Shown here one piece after another: positions 27,565-36,307 of a stretch of 64,000 nt of DNA. Both the position numbers and the translations under genes were made by a program. Source of the stretch: Mageeibacillus sp. (lineage in GTDB: Bacteria; Bacillota; Clostridia; Saccharofermentanales; Saccharofermentanaceae); the NCBI GenBank assembly GCA_022484595.1, contig JAKVLB010000001.1, positions 124,001 through 188,000 of the forward strand, read 5' to 3'. Each line of letters begins with the position of its first letter. Positions within the stretch are counted from its first letter, which is position 1. The notes beneath the pieces are model-generated. The model ran no database searches. It saw nothing but the letters and a program-made list of their open reading frames with translations, and had not been told where the DNA came from.

Positions 27565-28335
27565 TCAGTCCTTCTTCTCTTCAATTAGTATCTCATCAAA
27601 GTTTGTCTTCTGTGTAGCCCTCACATGATTTCCTTTTACAAGCTCAAGTATCGCAAGAAAGCTCACTATGCGGTCAATCTTCTCCGGCTTTTTTCCTGCG
27701 AACAGCTCGGAGAACAGCAGCCTGCCCCTGCGTGTTATAATCTTGAGCATATTCTTCATTCTCTCTCTGACAGACAGCTTGTCACGCTTCAATATATTGG
27801 TAATCTTGGTTGAAATATCGTTGAACCTTACTTTATTGCGCATTGTTATGTCTGATACGGCTGAATCAAAGCTTGCCGGCAGAAATTCCTGCTGAGGAAG
27901 CGTAATATCGATTCCAAGCTGCTTGGCTGTCTGTGCTACCCGAGTTCTTGAACCGTCATACTTCTCACGGCGCTCTTTGAGTTCATTCGCGAAAACTCGG
28001 CACCTCTTGTATCTCATAAGCGATATGACAAGCTCTTCTCTCGGGTCTTCGCCTTCTGAACCGTCACTTTGAGCTGACCTAAGACCAGGAAGCATCATTT
28101 TCGACTTTATGTGCACAAGTGTCGCGCCCATGACAAGGAAATCCGATGCCACATCCATATCCAGTTTCTTCATTCCCGCAAGATAGTCAAGATACTGCTC
28201 GGTTATCTCGGCAATAGGGATATCGTATACATCGATGTCATTCTTCTCTATCAGATGGAAAAGAAGGTCCAAAGGACCTTCAAAATGTCTGAATCTGACT
28301 GCGTGCTTCGCATTCTCTTCAATCATATTGCCCAT
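27565..28335 (-). CDS. scpA: Segregation and condensation protein A
   Basis: FEGPLDLLFHLIEKNDIDVYDIPIAEITEQYLDYL; FLAILELVKGNHVRATQ. Confidence 0.93.
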   Translation of the reverse strand: MGNMIEENAKHAVRFRHFEGPLDLLFHLIEKNDIDVYDIPIAEITEQYLDYLAGMKKLDMDVASDFLVMGATLVHIKSKMMLPGLRSAQSDGSEGEDPREELVISLMRYKRCRVFANELKERREKYDGSRTRVAQTAKQLGIDITLPQQEFLPASFDSAVSDITMRNKVRFNDISTKITNILKRDKLSVRERMKNMLKIITRRGRLLFSELFAGKKPEKIDRIVSFLAILELVKGNHVRATQKTNFDEILIEEKKD

Positions 28336-28344
28336 TCGTGCCTG

Positions 28345-29055
28345 TCATACCAGAAGCGAATATAATCCGTTACATACAGTATTGATAACCCATGTGAACG
28401 GGAATGATATTCCTTCAATAATGTAGCTTAGTATAGAAACATTCGAGATTGAACCCAGAATAAACAATATCCAGATACACATCGGACTGAACCTCTCAAA
28501 TTTACGGTAACCCTCGGAAGACCTGATCTTGTAAGGCAGAAGTTCCTGCAGAACGTGGAAACCGTCAAGAGGAGGTATCGGTATGAGATTGAACGCAAGA
28601 AGCATCATCGAGAATGACGAGGTATAGGTCAGAACAGTTGTTATTACAACAATAGGCATTGTGCTTGTTCCGAGAAAAGCCGTGATAAAAACACTGATTA
28701 TCTGACAAAGAAAGGACAACAGAAAATTTCCTGCAACACCCGCCAGATTTACCAGAATAATCATAGCTCTTCTGCTCTTGAACCTGCTCAGGTAATTCGG
28801 GTTGAATATAACAGGTTTGCCCCATCCGAACCCGGCAAGAAGAAGAAGAACTGTTCCTACCGGATCAATATGCGCCAGAGGATTAAGCGTAAGTCTGCCC
28901 TGATACTTCGGCGTATTGTCGCCAAGCCAGACAGCAACTGCCGCGTGCATGAATTCATGCAGCGAAAATGACAGTGTCATTGCGAAAAGCATTATCAGAA
29001 GATAGAAAATAATCTCCTGAGCACTCAGTCCTTTGTTAAATAATTGAAGGAGCAT
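28345..29055 (-). CDS. Site-2 protease family (M50) membrane metalloprotease
   Basis: SLHEFMHAAVAVWLGDNTPKYQGRLTLNPLAHIDPVG; NLIPIPPLDGFHVL. Confidence 0.92.
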   Translation of the reverse strand: MLLQLFNKGLSAQEIIFYLLIMLFAMTLSFSLHEFMHAAVAVWLGDNTPKYQGRLTLNPLAHIDPVGTVLLLLAGFGWGKPVIFNPNYLSRFKSRRAMIILVNLAGVAGNFLLSFLCQIISVFITAFLGTSTMPIVVITTVLTYTSSFSMMLLAFNLIPIPPLDGFHVLQELLPYKIRSSEGYRKFERFSPMCIWILFILGSISNVSILSYIIEGISFPFTWVINTVCNGLYSLLV

Positions 29056-29058
29056 AGG

Positions 29059-32000
29059 TTACGCCTTTCTTACCGAGATTTTCAAAATCTCGCCGTTGAT
29101 GTTCCATTCCTTTGCGTTATCGCCAAGACTGCCTGTTACCTCGGTTGCAAGAACCTCGGAAGCGAGATAGTCTTTCTTCTTTTCAATTATTGACGAAAGC
29201 TTCTCATTGCCTTCATAGCCCAGGACGATACGGTCCGTAACCTCAAGACCTGTCTCCTTACGCTGAGTCTGAACCTTGGAGATAATCTCGCGCACGAAAC
29301 CGTCTTCAATCAGATCTTGGGTCAGTACAGTAGATACAGAAACGGTAAGTCCCTTGTCAGACTGCGTGCTGTAACCCTCCGGCTGACTTGTGGCAATGAT
29401 AAAATCATCTTCATTCATCACAAAATCTTCACCGTCAACGTTTATCGTGACAGAACCTGACTCTTTAAGTGCATTGTATGTCTGCTTTCCGGGAAGCTTT
29501 GCAATAACTTCCTTCGCCGCATTGAGCTTTGGACCGAACTTGCGCCCGCAGGTCTTGAGCTGCGGCTTGAAACTGTAGTCAACAAGACTCGACGCATCCT
29601 TCAGAACCTCAATACTTCTGATATTAAGCTCGTCTAAGACAATCGGCTTGTATTCATCGTCAACAGACTTATCTGACACTACGAAAACAGAAGCCAGCGG
29701 CTGACGGTTCTTAAGGTTTGCAGCTTCACGGCATGCTCTTCCGAGAACAACTATATTCTCGATAAGAGACATCTCTTCTTCAAGTTTCTTGTCAATGAGA
29801 CTCTCATCAGCCACAGGATAACTTGTAAGATGAACGGAATCAGGTGCTGAAGAATCAACGGTTCTTACTATGTTCTGATAAATCTCTTCTGTAATGAACG
29901 GAACAAAAGGGGCGCACAGTCTCGTAAACTTTTCGAGAACGGTATAAAGCGTCATGTAGGCGTCAATCTTGTCGGCCGTCTCCTCACCGCCCCAGTATCT
30001 TTCACGGCAACGTCTGACATACCAGTTTGAAAGCTCGTCGGTAAAGTCCTGGATTATGCGTGCGGAAGCAGAGATGTCATAGGCATCCATCTTCGCTGTT
30101 ACTGTCTTTATGACAGTATTGAGTCGCGACAGGATCCATCTGTCCATAGCGCACAGTCTGCCGGTATCAAGTGTATACCTGGTCGGGTCAAAACCGTCTA
30201 TATCGGCGTACATAACATAGAACGCATATGTATTCCAGTATGTTCCTATGAACTTCTTGATGCCGTCATTGACAGCATCATCAGAGAAACGGCTCGGAAG
30301 CCACGGCTGATTGGCTGAGTAAAAATACCACCTTGCGGCATCAGCGCCCTGCCTGTCAAGAATATCCCATGGATCGACAACGTTGCCGAGATGTTTGCTC
30401 ATCTTCTTGCCGTCCTTGTCCTGAACGAGACCCATGACTATGCAGTTCTCAAAAGGCGCTCTTCCGAACAGAACAGTACTTATGGCAATCAGCGAATAGA
30501 ACCATCCTCTCGTCTGATCCAGAGCCTCGGAAATAAACTGGCACGGATAGTGAGATTCAAAGTATTCCTTGTTCTCAAATGGATAATGATACTGCGCGAA
30601 AGGCATTGACCCGGAGTCAAACCAGCAGTCGATAACCTCGGATACACGCTTCATACGGCCGCCGCACTTCGGGCATCTGATATGAACATTATCAACATAA
30701 GGCTTGTGAAGCTCAATATCATCAGGACAATCGTCACTCATGGACTTAAGTTCTTCAATTGAACCTATGCAGTGACGGCATCCGCACCCGCACTCCCACA
30801 CAGGAAGCGGCGTACCCCAGTATCTCTCGCGGGAAATACCCCAGTCGATGACGTTCTCAAGGAAATCCCCCATGCGTCCGTCTCTTATAGACTCAGGCAG
30901 CCAGTTAACCATGCTGTTTGACTTGAGAAGCTCCTGACGCTTGCTTGACATTGCAATAAACCATGTTGATCTTGCATAGTAAATAAGCGGAGTATCACAC
31001 CTCCAGCAGAACGGATAATCATGCTCGAAAGCATGCTTTTTGATTAGCTTTCCTTCAACATTAAGCTTCCTGATAATAAGCGGATCAGCATCCTTGACGA
31101 ACATTCCTGCAAATTCTCCGCATACTGCCGGAAGTTTGCCCTGCTCATCAACAAGCTGGATAAAAGGAATATTATTCTCTCTTCCGACTCTTGCATCGTC
31201 TTCACCGAATGCAGGCGCGATATGGACGATACCTGTACCGTCTTCCATAGTTACATAACTGTCGGACACAACAAAATATGACTTCTTGCCGTTTACGATA
31301 TCTCTTGCGTAATCGAAAAGCGGTTCATACTCCATTCCGCACAAATCTTTGCCGATGTAGCTGCATACTGCTTCATTCTCCGGGAAAAGAGATGAAACAA
31401 GAGCCTTGGCCATGATGTAGTAAACATCTCTTTCACTTCCGTCAAGGTCCTTTGTGACTTTGATTTTTACGTACTCATCTTTTGGAGATACGCACAAGGC
31501 AGCATTGGAAGGAAGTGTCCACGGAGTTGTTGTCCATGCTGCAAAATAAGTGTCAGTGCTTCCCTTGACCAGAAATCTCACATATACTGAATTCTCTTTG
31601 ACCTTCTTATATCCCTGTGCAACCTCATGGCTTGACAGTGCCGTTCCGCAGCGCGGGCAGTAAGGAACAATCTTATGTCCTTTGTAAAGAAGCCCCTTGT
31701 CCCACATCTGGCGAAGCGCCCACCACTCTGATTCTATATATGAATTGTCGTATGTTACATAAGGGTGTTCCATGTCAGCCCAGAAACCGACGCGGTCACT
31801 CATATGCTCCCACTGATCCTTGTAGGTCCATACCGATTCCTTGCATTTTCTGATAAATGGCTCGACGCCGTAATCTTCAATCTGCGGCTTGCCGTTGATT
31901 CCAAGAGATTTCTCTACCTCAAGCTCAACCGGAAGTCCGTGTGTATCCCAGCCTGCCTTGAAAGAAACGGCTTCTCCCTTCATTGAATGATATCGCGGAA

Positions 32001-32205
32001 TAACATCCTTGATAACGCGGGTCTTTATATGTCCGATATGCGGCTTTCCGTTAGCCGTAGGCGGCCCGTCATATAAAGTAAAAGTAGGAGCTCCGTCCTT
32101 CTCGGACTTTAGACTCCTCTTATAGATGTTGTTATTTTTCCAGAATTCGAGAACTTCCTTCTCTCTGTCAACGAAATTGAGTTCCTTCGATACTTTCTTG
32201 TACAT
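29059..32205 (-). CDS. ileS: Isoleucyl-tRNA synthetase
   Basis: DGPPTANGKPHIGHIKTR (HIGH), DKDGKKMSKHLGNV (KMSKS); WDTHGLPVE. Confidence 0.97.
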   Translation of the reverse strand: MYKKVSKELNFVDREKEVLEFWKNNNIYKRSLKSEKDGAPTFTLYDGPPTANGKPHIGHIKTRVIKDVIPRYHSMKGEAVSFKAGWDTHGLPVELEVEKSLGINGKPQIEDYGVEPFIRKCKESVWTYKDQWEHMSDRVGFWADMEHPYVTYDNSYIESEWWALRQMWDKGLLYKGHKIVPYCPRCGTALSSHEVAQGYKKVKENSVYVRFLVKGSTDTYFAAWTTTPWTLPSNAALCVSPKDEYVKIKVTKDLDGSERDVYYIMAKALVSSLFPENEAVCSYIGKDLCGMEYEPLFDYARDIVNGKKSYFVVSDSYVTMEDGTGIVHIAPAFGEDDARVGRENNIPFIQLVDEQGKLPAVCGEFAGMFVKDADPLIIRKLNVEGKLIKKHAFEHDYPFCWRCDTPLIYYARSTWFIAMSSKRQELLKSNSMVNWLPESIRDGRMGDFLENVIDWGISRERYWGTPLPVWECGCGCRHCIGSIEELKSMSDDCPDDIELHKPYVDNVHIRCPKCGGRMKRVSEVIDCWFDSGSMPFAQYHYPFENKEYFESHYPCQFISEALDQTRGWFYSLIAISTVLFGRAPFENCIVMGLVQDKDGKKMSKHLGNVVDPWDILDRQGADAARWYFYSANQPWLPSRFSDDAVNDGIKKFIGTYWNTYAFYVMYADIDGFDPTRYTLDTGRLCAMDRWILSRLNTVIKTVTAKMDAYDISASARIIQDFTDELSNWYVRRCRERYWGGEETADKIDAYMTLYTVLEKFTRLCAPFVPFITEEIYQNIVRTVDSSAPDSVHLTSYPVADESLIDKKLEEEMSLIENIVVLGRACREAANLKNRQPLASVFVVSDKSVDDEYKPIVLDELNIRSIEVLKDASSLVDYSFKPQLKTCGRKFGPKLNAAKEVIAKLPGKQTYNALKESGSVTINVDGEDFVMNEDDFIIATSQPEGYSTQSDKGLTVSVSTVLTQDLIEDGFVREIISKVQTQRKETGLEVTDRIVLGYEGNEKLSSIIEKKKDYLASEVLATEVTGSLGDNAKEWNINGEILKISVRKA

Positions 32206-32296
32206 TTGCGTTCCACCTGTCTTTATAACCATATTCGGCTCATAAACCAAGTATTAATTATAATTAAAGGTGTGCATCAAAGTCAAGGAACTATAT

Positions 32297-32983
32297 TTAC
32301 CTGACAATATTCCAGGGTTTTTCATCGGCAAACGGCAGTTCAAAGCTCATCTTCTCGGGCCGGGTGGGATGATTGAATTCAATTTTGTAAGACTGAAGTG
32401 CGATATCACCGCTCCAAAGACCGGTTCCGCCGTATCTGCGGTCGCCGAGTATCGGGTGTGATATGTGCGCAAACTGGGCTCTGATCTGATGTCCTCTGCC
32501 TGTTCCCAGGTTGATTTCAATCAGAGAGGCCATTGAATCACTTCTGATGACGCGATATCTTAGATCCGATATTTTGGAACCTGGGACCTCGCGGTCATAT
32601 ACGGTTACCGTGTTGGTCGCCGGATCCTTGACGAGAAAATTCTCAAGTCCGCCGTATCCTTCAAGTCTGCCTTCAACGACAGCCCGGTATTGCTTGACAA
32701 ATGTCCTGCTTCGAATCTGTTCCGAAAGCCTGGACGCGGCCTTGCTTGTTCTAGCGAAAACCATAACCCCGGACACAGGACGGTCAAGACGGTGAACAAG
32801 CCCTATAAATACCTCTCCCGGTTTATTGTATTTGATTCTGACATAGTCCTTGAGTATACCGAGCATATCAGGAGCATCGCTTCCGTCGCTCTGCGACAGC
32901 ACACCCGCCGGTTTAACCGCGACAATCAGATGATTGTCCTCGTAGAGTATCTGAACATTGCAGTCCGGCTTTATGTCTCTGTC
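32297..32983 (-). CDS. RluA-family RNA pseudouridine synthase
   Basis: GLVHRLDRPVSGVMVFARTSKAA motif; GRGHQIRAQFAHISHPILGD. Confidence 0.92.
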   Translation of the reverse strand, partial: DRDIKPDCNVQILYEDNHLIVAVKPAGVLSQSDGSDAPDMLGILKDYVRIKYNKPGEVFIGLVHRLDRPVSGVMVFARTSKAASRLSEQIRSRTFVKQYRAVVEGRLEGYGGLENFLVKDPATNTVTVYDREVPGSKISDLRYRVIRSDSMASLIEINLGTGRGHQIRAQFAHISHPILGDRRYGGTGLWSGDIALQSYKIEFNHPTRPEKMSFELPFADEKPWNIVR

Positions 32984-33882
32984 CATCTCGCCACCGATCC
33001 GCAAGGCAGATTAACACCCATGCCGGAGACATGAAGTCCCAGCTCTCCCGCAGAGACCTTGCCGGTCCTGCCTGTCCCCGATGTCGCAAGAGACAGTATC
33101 TGCCCGGACGCTTCGCATGTTATACCCGTAGCATAAGAGCTTGCAATAAAAAACAGCGGGTTGTCAGTAAGCAGCATCGAAGCCATCCTGGCAAAATCAT
33201 AGAAAGAATCTTCAAGCTTCCAGAGTTCACCTGACGGACCTCTTCCATAAGAAGGCGGATCCATGATTATTCCGTCATAGCGGTGTCCCCGCCGTATTTC
33301 CCTTTCGACAAACTTGCGACAATCATCGGCTATAAATCTTACAAATCTGTCTGCTATTCCGGACTCAGCCATATTCTCTTTGGCGCGGCCAATCATGCCC
33401 TTGGATGCGTCAACATGGACTACTTCTGCGGCGCCGTGAGCACTGCAGGCAACTGTTGCAGCTCCTGTATACGCGAAAAGGTTGAGTACCTTAATATCAT
33501 CTCTTCCGGACCTGACCGCCCTGTCAATCAGATCCCCGCAGAAATCCCAGTTTGCAGCCTGTTCCGGAAACAGACCTGTATGTTTGAATGACGTAGGTTC
33601 AACAATGAATCTGAGCTTCTTTCCCAATGAATCATAGTTAATCTTCCATGATTCCGGCAGAGGCCTGAGCTTGGTCCAGGATCCGCCGCCTTCTGAGCTT
33701 CTGTTATAAACGGCGCATGGTCGTTCAATCTCATCCATTGAAATCTCTCTGCCGTCTTTAAATACAGGCCATATGGCCTGAGGATCCGGTCGCCTCAGCG
33801 TAATATCGCCCCAGCGTTCATATTTCTCGCCGCCGCCGGCGTACAAAATCTCATAATCCTGCCATTTATCAGATACAAACAT
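32971..33882 (-). CDS. Class I SAM-dependent methyltransferase (RlmI/RlmK-like)
   Basis: VLNLFAYTGAATVACSAHGAAEVVHVDASKGMI; GIIMDPPSYGRG. Confidence 0.85.
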   Translation of the reverse strand: MFVSDKWQDYEILYAGGGEKYERWGDITLRRPDPQAIWPVFKDGREISMDEIERPCAVYNRSSEGGGSWTKLRPLPESWKINYDSLGKKLRFIVEPTSFKHTGLFPEQAANWDFCGDLIDRAVRSGRDDIKVLNLFAYTGAATVACSAHGAAEVVHVDASKGMIGRAKENMAESGIADRFVRFIADDCRKFVEREIRRGHRYDGIIMDPPSYGRGPSGELWKLEDSFYDFARMASMLLTDNPLFFIASSYATGITCEASGQILSLATSGTGRTGKVSAGELGLHVSGMGVNLPCGSVARWTET

Positions 33883-33883
33883 A

Positions 33884-34825
33884 TTACCTCACAGTCATCG
33901 GGTCAGAATATACCACATCATGCCCGTCATACCTCAAAACCACCTTATACTCACCGGTCTCAAAATTCGTTATTCCAAGCGATACCGGAGCAGAGAAGTC
34001 ACACTCACAGGTTACTTCGCCGTTCATCGAAACATCAATGGTCGCAACCTCAGAATCGTCGCGCATGAGAACTGCCGTAAAATCTCCGTAGACAGGCCTG
34101 TCAAAATAGAAAACATTCTTCAGTGCATATGCGTCTTCTGCAGAAGTAACATCGGAATCAACCGGCGTATCCATCTCGACATTGTACCATGCCGTATAAA
34201 CATAGGAGCTCATATATCCGGCAAGATTGCTAACTCCGTCCATAACAAGCTGATTCGTCCCGCCCTGTGTACCCGTTGGCTCTGTCTCCCGGCTATCCTC
34301 AAAATCCAGTTCCTCATAAGGTGTCATAAACAAATCAGTAAAATCGTCGGCTTTCTGAATCACCCATTCTTCATCAGAGTTCCTTACAAGCTTGAAAACA
34401 AGCTTCTCATTGCCATATTTCATATTATCAATGGCTTCAGTATACTCCTCCGGTGTCGTGAATGACTCGTCCAGCGCGGAGATATCGTAGCAATGTCCCA
34501 TTCGTACAACAACACTCGCTTTCCTCCTGTCATTGCTGACAGATGCTTCACACGACCTGATTCTGGCCTGCTCAATCGCGGATTCAAGCACCTCTTCCTG
34601 GCGGTCATCTGTAGAAAACTTCGGGTTTGTTACAAAATAGGTGTCGTAATCGACTCTCTCGGGATCATTGAGAAAATCATTGATAAAACTCTCGACAGTG
34701 TCTTCGGCATCCGTCACGGCAGCATCATTCAGAAAAGACATACATCCGGTAAAACCTGTTATAAATGCAATACAAAGTAACAGACACATAAGCTTTGATA
34801 TAAAAATACAGCCTTTACTCTTCAT
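33884..34825 (-). CDS. Secreted lipoprotein of unknown function
   Basis: Signal peptide/lipobox MKSKGCIFISKLMCLLLCIAFITGFTGCMS; acidic, C-terminal Ig-like-looking region. Confidence 0.75.
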   Translation of the reverse strand: MKSKGCIFISKLMCLLLCIAFITGFTGCMSFLNDAAVTDAEDTVESFINDFLNDPERVDYDTYFVTNPKFSTDDRQEEVLESAIEQARIRSCEASVSNDRRKASVVVRMGHCYDISALDESFTTPEEYTEAIDNMKYGNEKLVFKLVRNSDEEWVIQKADDFTDLFMTPYEELDFEDSRETEPTGTQGGTNQLVMDGVSNLAGYMSSYVYTAWYNVEMDTPVDSDVTSAEDAYALKNVFYFDRPVYGDFTAVLMRDDSEVATIDVSMNGEVTCECDFSAPVSLGITNFETGEYKVVLRYDGHDVVYSDPMTVR

Positions 34826-34870
34826 TCACGGCACACCTCAAATAATTCTTTCAAAAACTTAAGACTTAAT

Positions 34871-34876
34871 TATAAT
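34871..34876 (+). promoter_or_regulatory. Candidate -10 element (TATAAT) just upstream of DUF1294 ATG
   Basis: TATAAT at 34871-34876, ATG at 34883, no visible Shine-Dalgarno. Confidence 0.35.
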
Positions 34877-34882
34877 ATAGCA

Positions 34883-35155
34883 ATGAAGATTTTGCTCACA
34901 ATTTATGCGGCTATAAACCTGATTGCATTTATTCTTTTCGGCGTGGACAAGCGCCGCGCCATCCGACATTCCTGGAGAATATCGGAAGCCTGCCTGCTGC
35001 TCTCCGCCGCGATGTTCGGCGGTTTAGGTGCTTTTCTGGGAATGCAGCTTTTCCGTCACAAGACAAAGCATCCAAGATTTGTAATTCTTGTGCCTGTATT
35101 TATGATTTTTCAATTGGTGATTCTGTTTTATCTGTGCAGAAAATTATGCCTTTAA
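34883..35155 (+). CDS. DUF1294 family small membrane protein
   Basis: LIAFILFGVDKRRAIRHSWRISEACLLLSAAMFGGLGAFLGMQLFRHKTKHPRF. Confidence 0.85.
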   Translation: MKILLTIYAAINLIAFILFGVDKRRAIRHSWRISEACLLLSAAMFGGLGAFLGMQLFRHKTKHPRFVILVPVFMIFQLVILFYLCRKLCL

Positions 35156-35218
35156 GGAGAAGTCGGCCGCCTTTGTCTTACCGGGATTCTGATTGGTTTG
35201 ACCTCTGACTGTCCGGGC

Positions 35219-36166
35219 TTACCCTCGTGCTTCACCAGTGGTCTCTTCTACAACCAGGCAGCTTGCGCTTGCTGCAATCTCATTGAACCCCGGATCAGTC
35301 GACACCAGGCAGTAATAACACCCAGGCTTCATATCATCAGGTTTATAGTCAATGTCAAAACTGTCAAAAGTATCATATTCGTTAATTGCAGCAGTTCCAG
35401 AATATACGGGTTTACGCTCGTCACCGGTAAATCTGGTATCTTCACTGTAATAATAGGCATAGTAAAGAACATCACAGTCATCACCTGCCGGAACAATTGA
35501 CAGACCGATAACCGAAGTGTCAGATGCATACGCACTCTTGCCCACGGATGTGTCATCATAATCCCACCAGCCGCAGTTATCTGCATCAACAGTCTGCTCA
35601 AAGCTGTCCGACAGATCGAGTGTCTTCGATGACAGATAGTCATCATCGGAAGGCATACTGATATTTTTATCGAGTTCCGGAGCATCAACTGTTACCGAGA
35701 CCTCCGTTGAACCTGTCGCAACAATGCTGTCATTTATGTCATAGCAGGAAACCTCATACAATCCAGGCGCAATCAGCTCTGAATCATCTGCAGAATAAAT
35801 ACATTCAGCGGTATCATCTTTGACATAAACATAATCAGAATTGAAAACCACCACGCCGTTTCTTGTAACATCATACCGGTACTCATCGGTAGTTTCAGAA
35901 TTATCATTCTGACTGAACTCAATGTCAAAACAGATAGATTCAACGTCTGAATAATTTCCGTCAATGCTTCCTGACCACAATGAACCTGTAACACGTTCAG
36001 AAAGAAGAATTGAAGATTCTGTGACTGATTCAACGGTTTGTGTAACGGATGAATCCGTCATGCTGACATCGGCTTCGTCCGTGCTGACTGAACAACCCGC
36101 CAGAGCGAACGAAGAAGACAAACATACAGCAACGATGGTAATTAAGTAATTTCTCATATGATTCAC
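35219..36166 (-). CDS. Acidic secreted lipoprotein, C-terminal WWDYD domain
   Basis: Lipobox SSSFALAGCSVS; CGWWDYDDTSVGKSAYASDTSVIGLSI...IDYKPDDMKPGCYYCLVSTD. Confidence 0.75.
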   Translation of the reverse strand: MNHMRNYLITIVAVCLSSSFALAGCSVSTDEADVSMTDSSVTQTVESVTESSILLSERVTGSLWSGSIDGNYSDVESICFDIEFSQNDNSETTDEYRYDVTRNGVVVFNSDYVYVKDDTAECIYSADDSELIAPGLYEVSCYDINDSIVATGSTEVSVTVDAPELDKNISMPSDDDYLSSKTLDLSDSFEQTVDADNCGWWDYDDTSVGKSAYASDTSVIGLSIVPAGDDCDVLYYAYYYSEDTRFTGDERKPVYSGTAAINEYDTFDSFDIDYKPDDMKPGCYYCLVSTDPGFNEIAASASCLVVEETTGEARG

Positions 36167-36236
36167 CTGATACTCCTGACGGGAAGCCCTGCATTAACCA
36201 CAAGATTATAACCTTTTTACCTTCGCATGCAAAATC

Positions 36237-36273
36237 AAAAAGGGGTGTTCTCCACAATAAGGAGAACACCCCT
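36237..36273 (-). terminator. Intrinsic terminator after 562-aa lipoprotein gene
   Basis: Minus strand GGGGTGTTCTCC-TTATTGT-GGAGAACACCCC-TTTTTG. Confidence 0.92.
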
Positions 36274-36307
36274 GCTTAAAGCTTAAAAATGCTTATGCCT
36301 GATAATC

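Noticed and set aside
32206-32296. Possible T-box leader upstream of ileS
   Set aside because: Intergenic space is too short and no AGGGTGGNACCGCG-like T-box sequence is seen.
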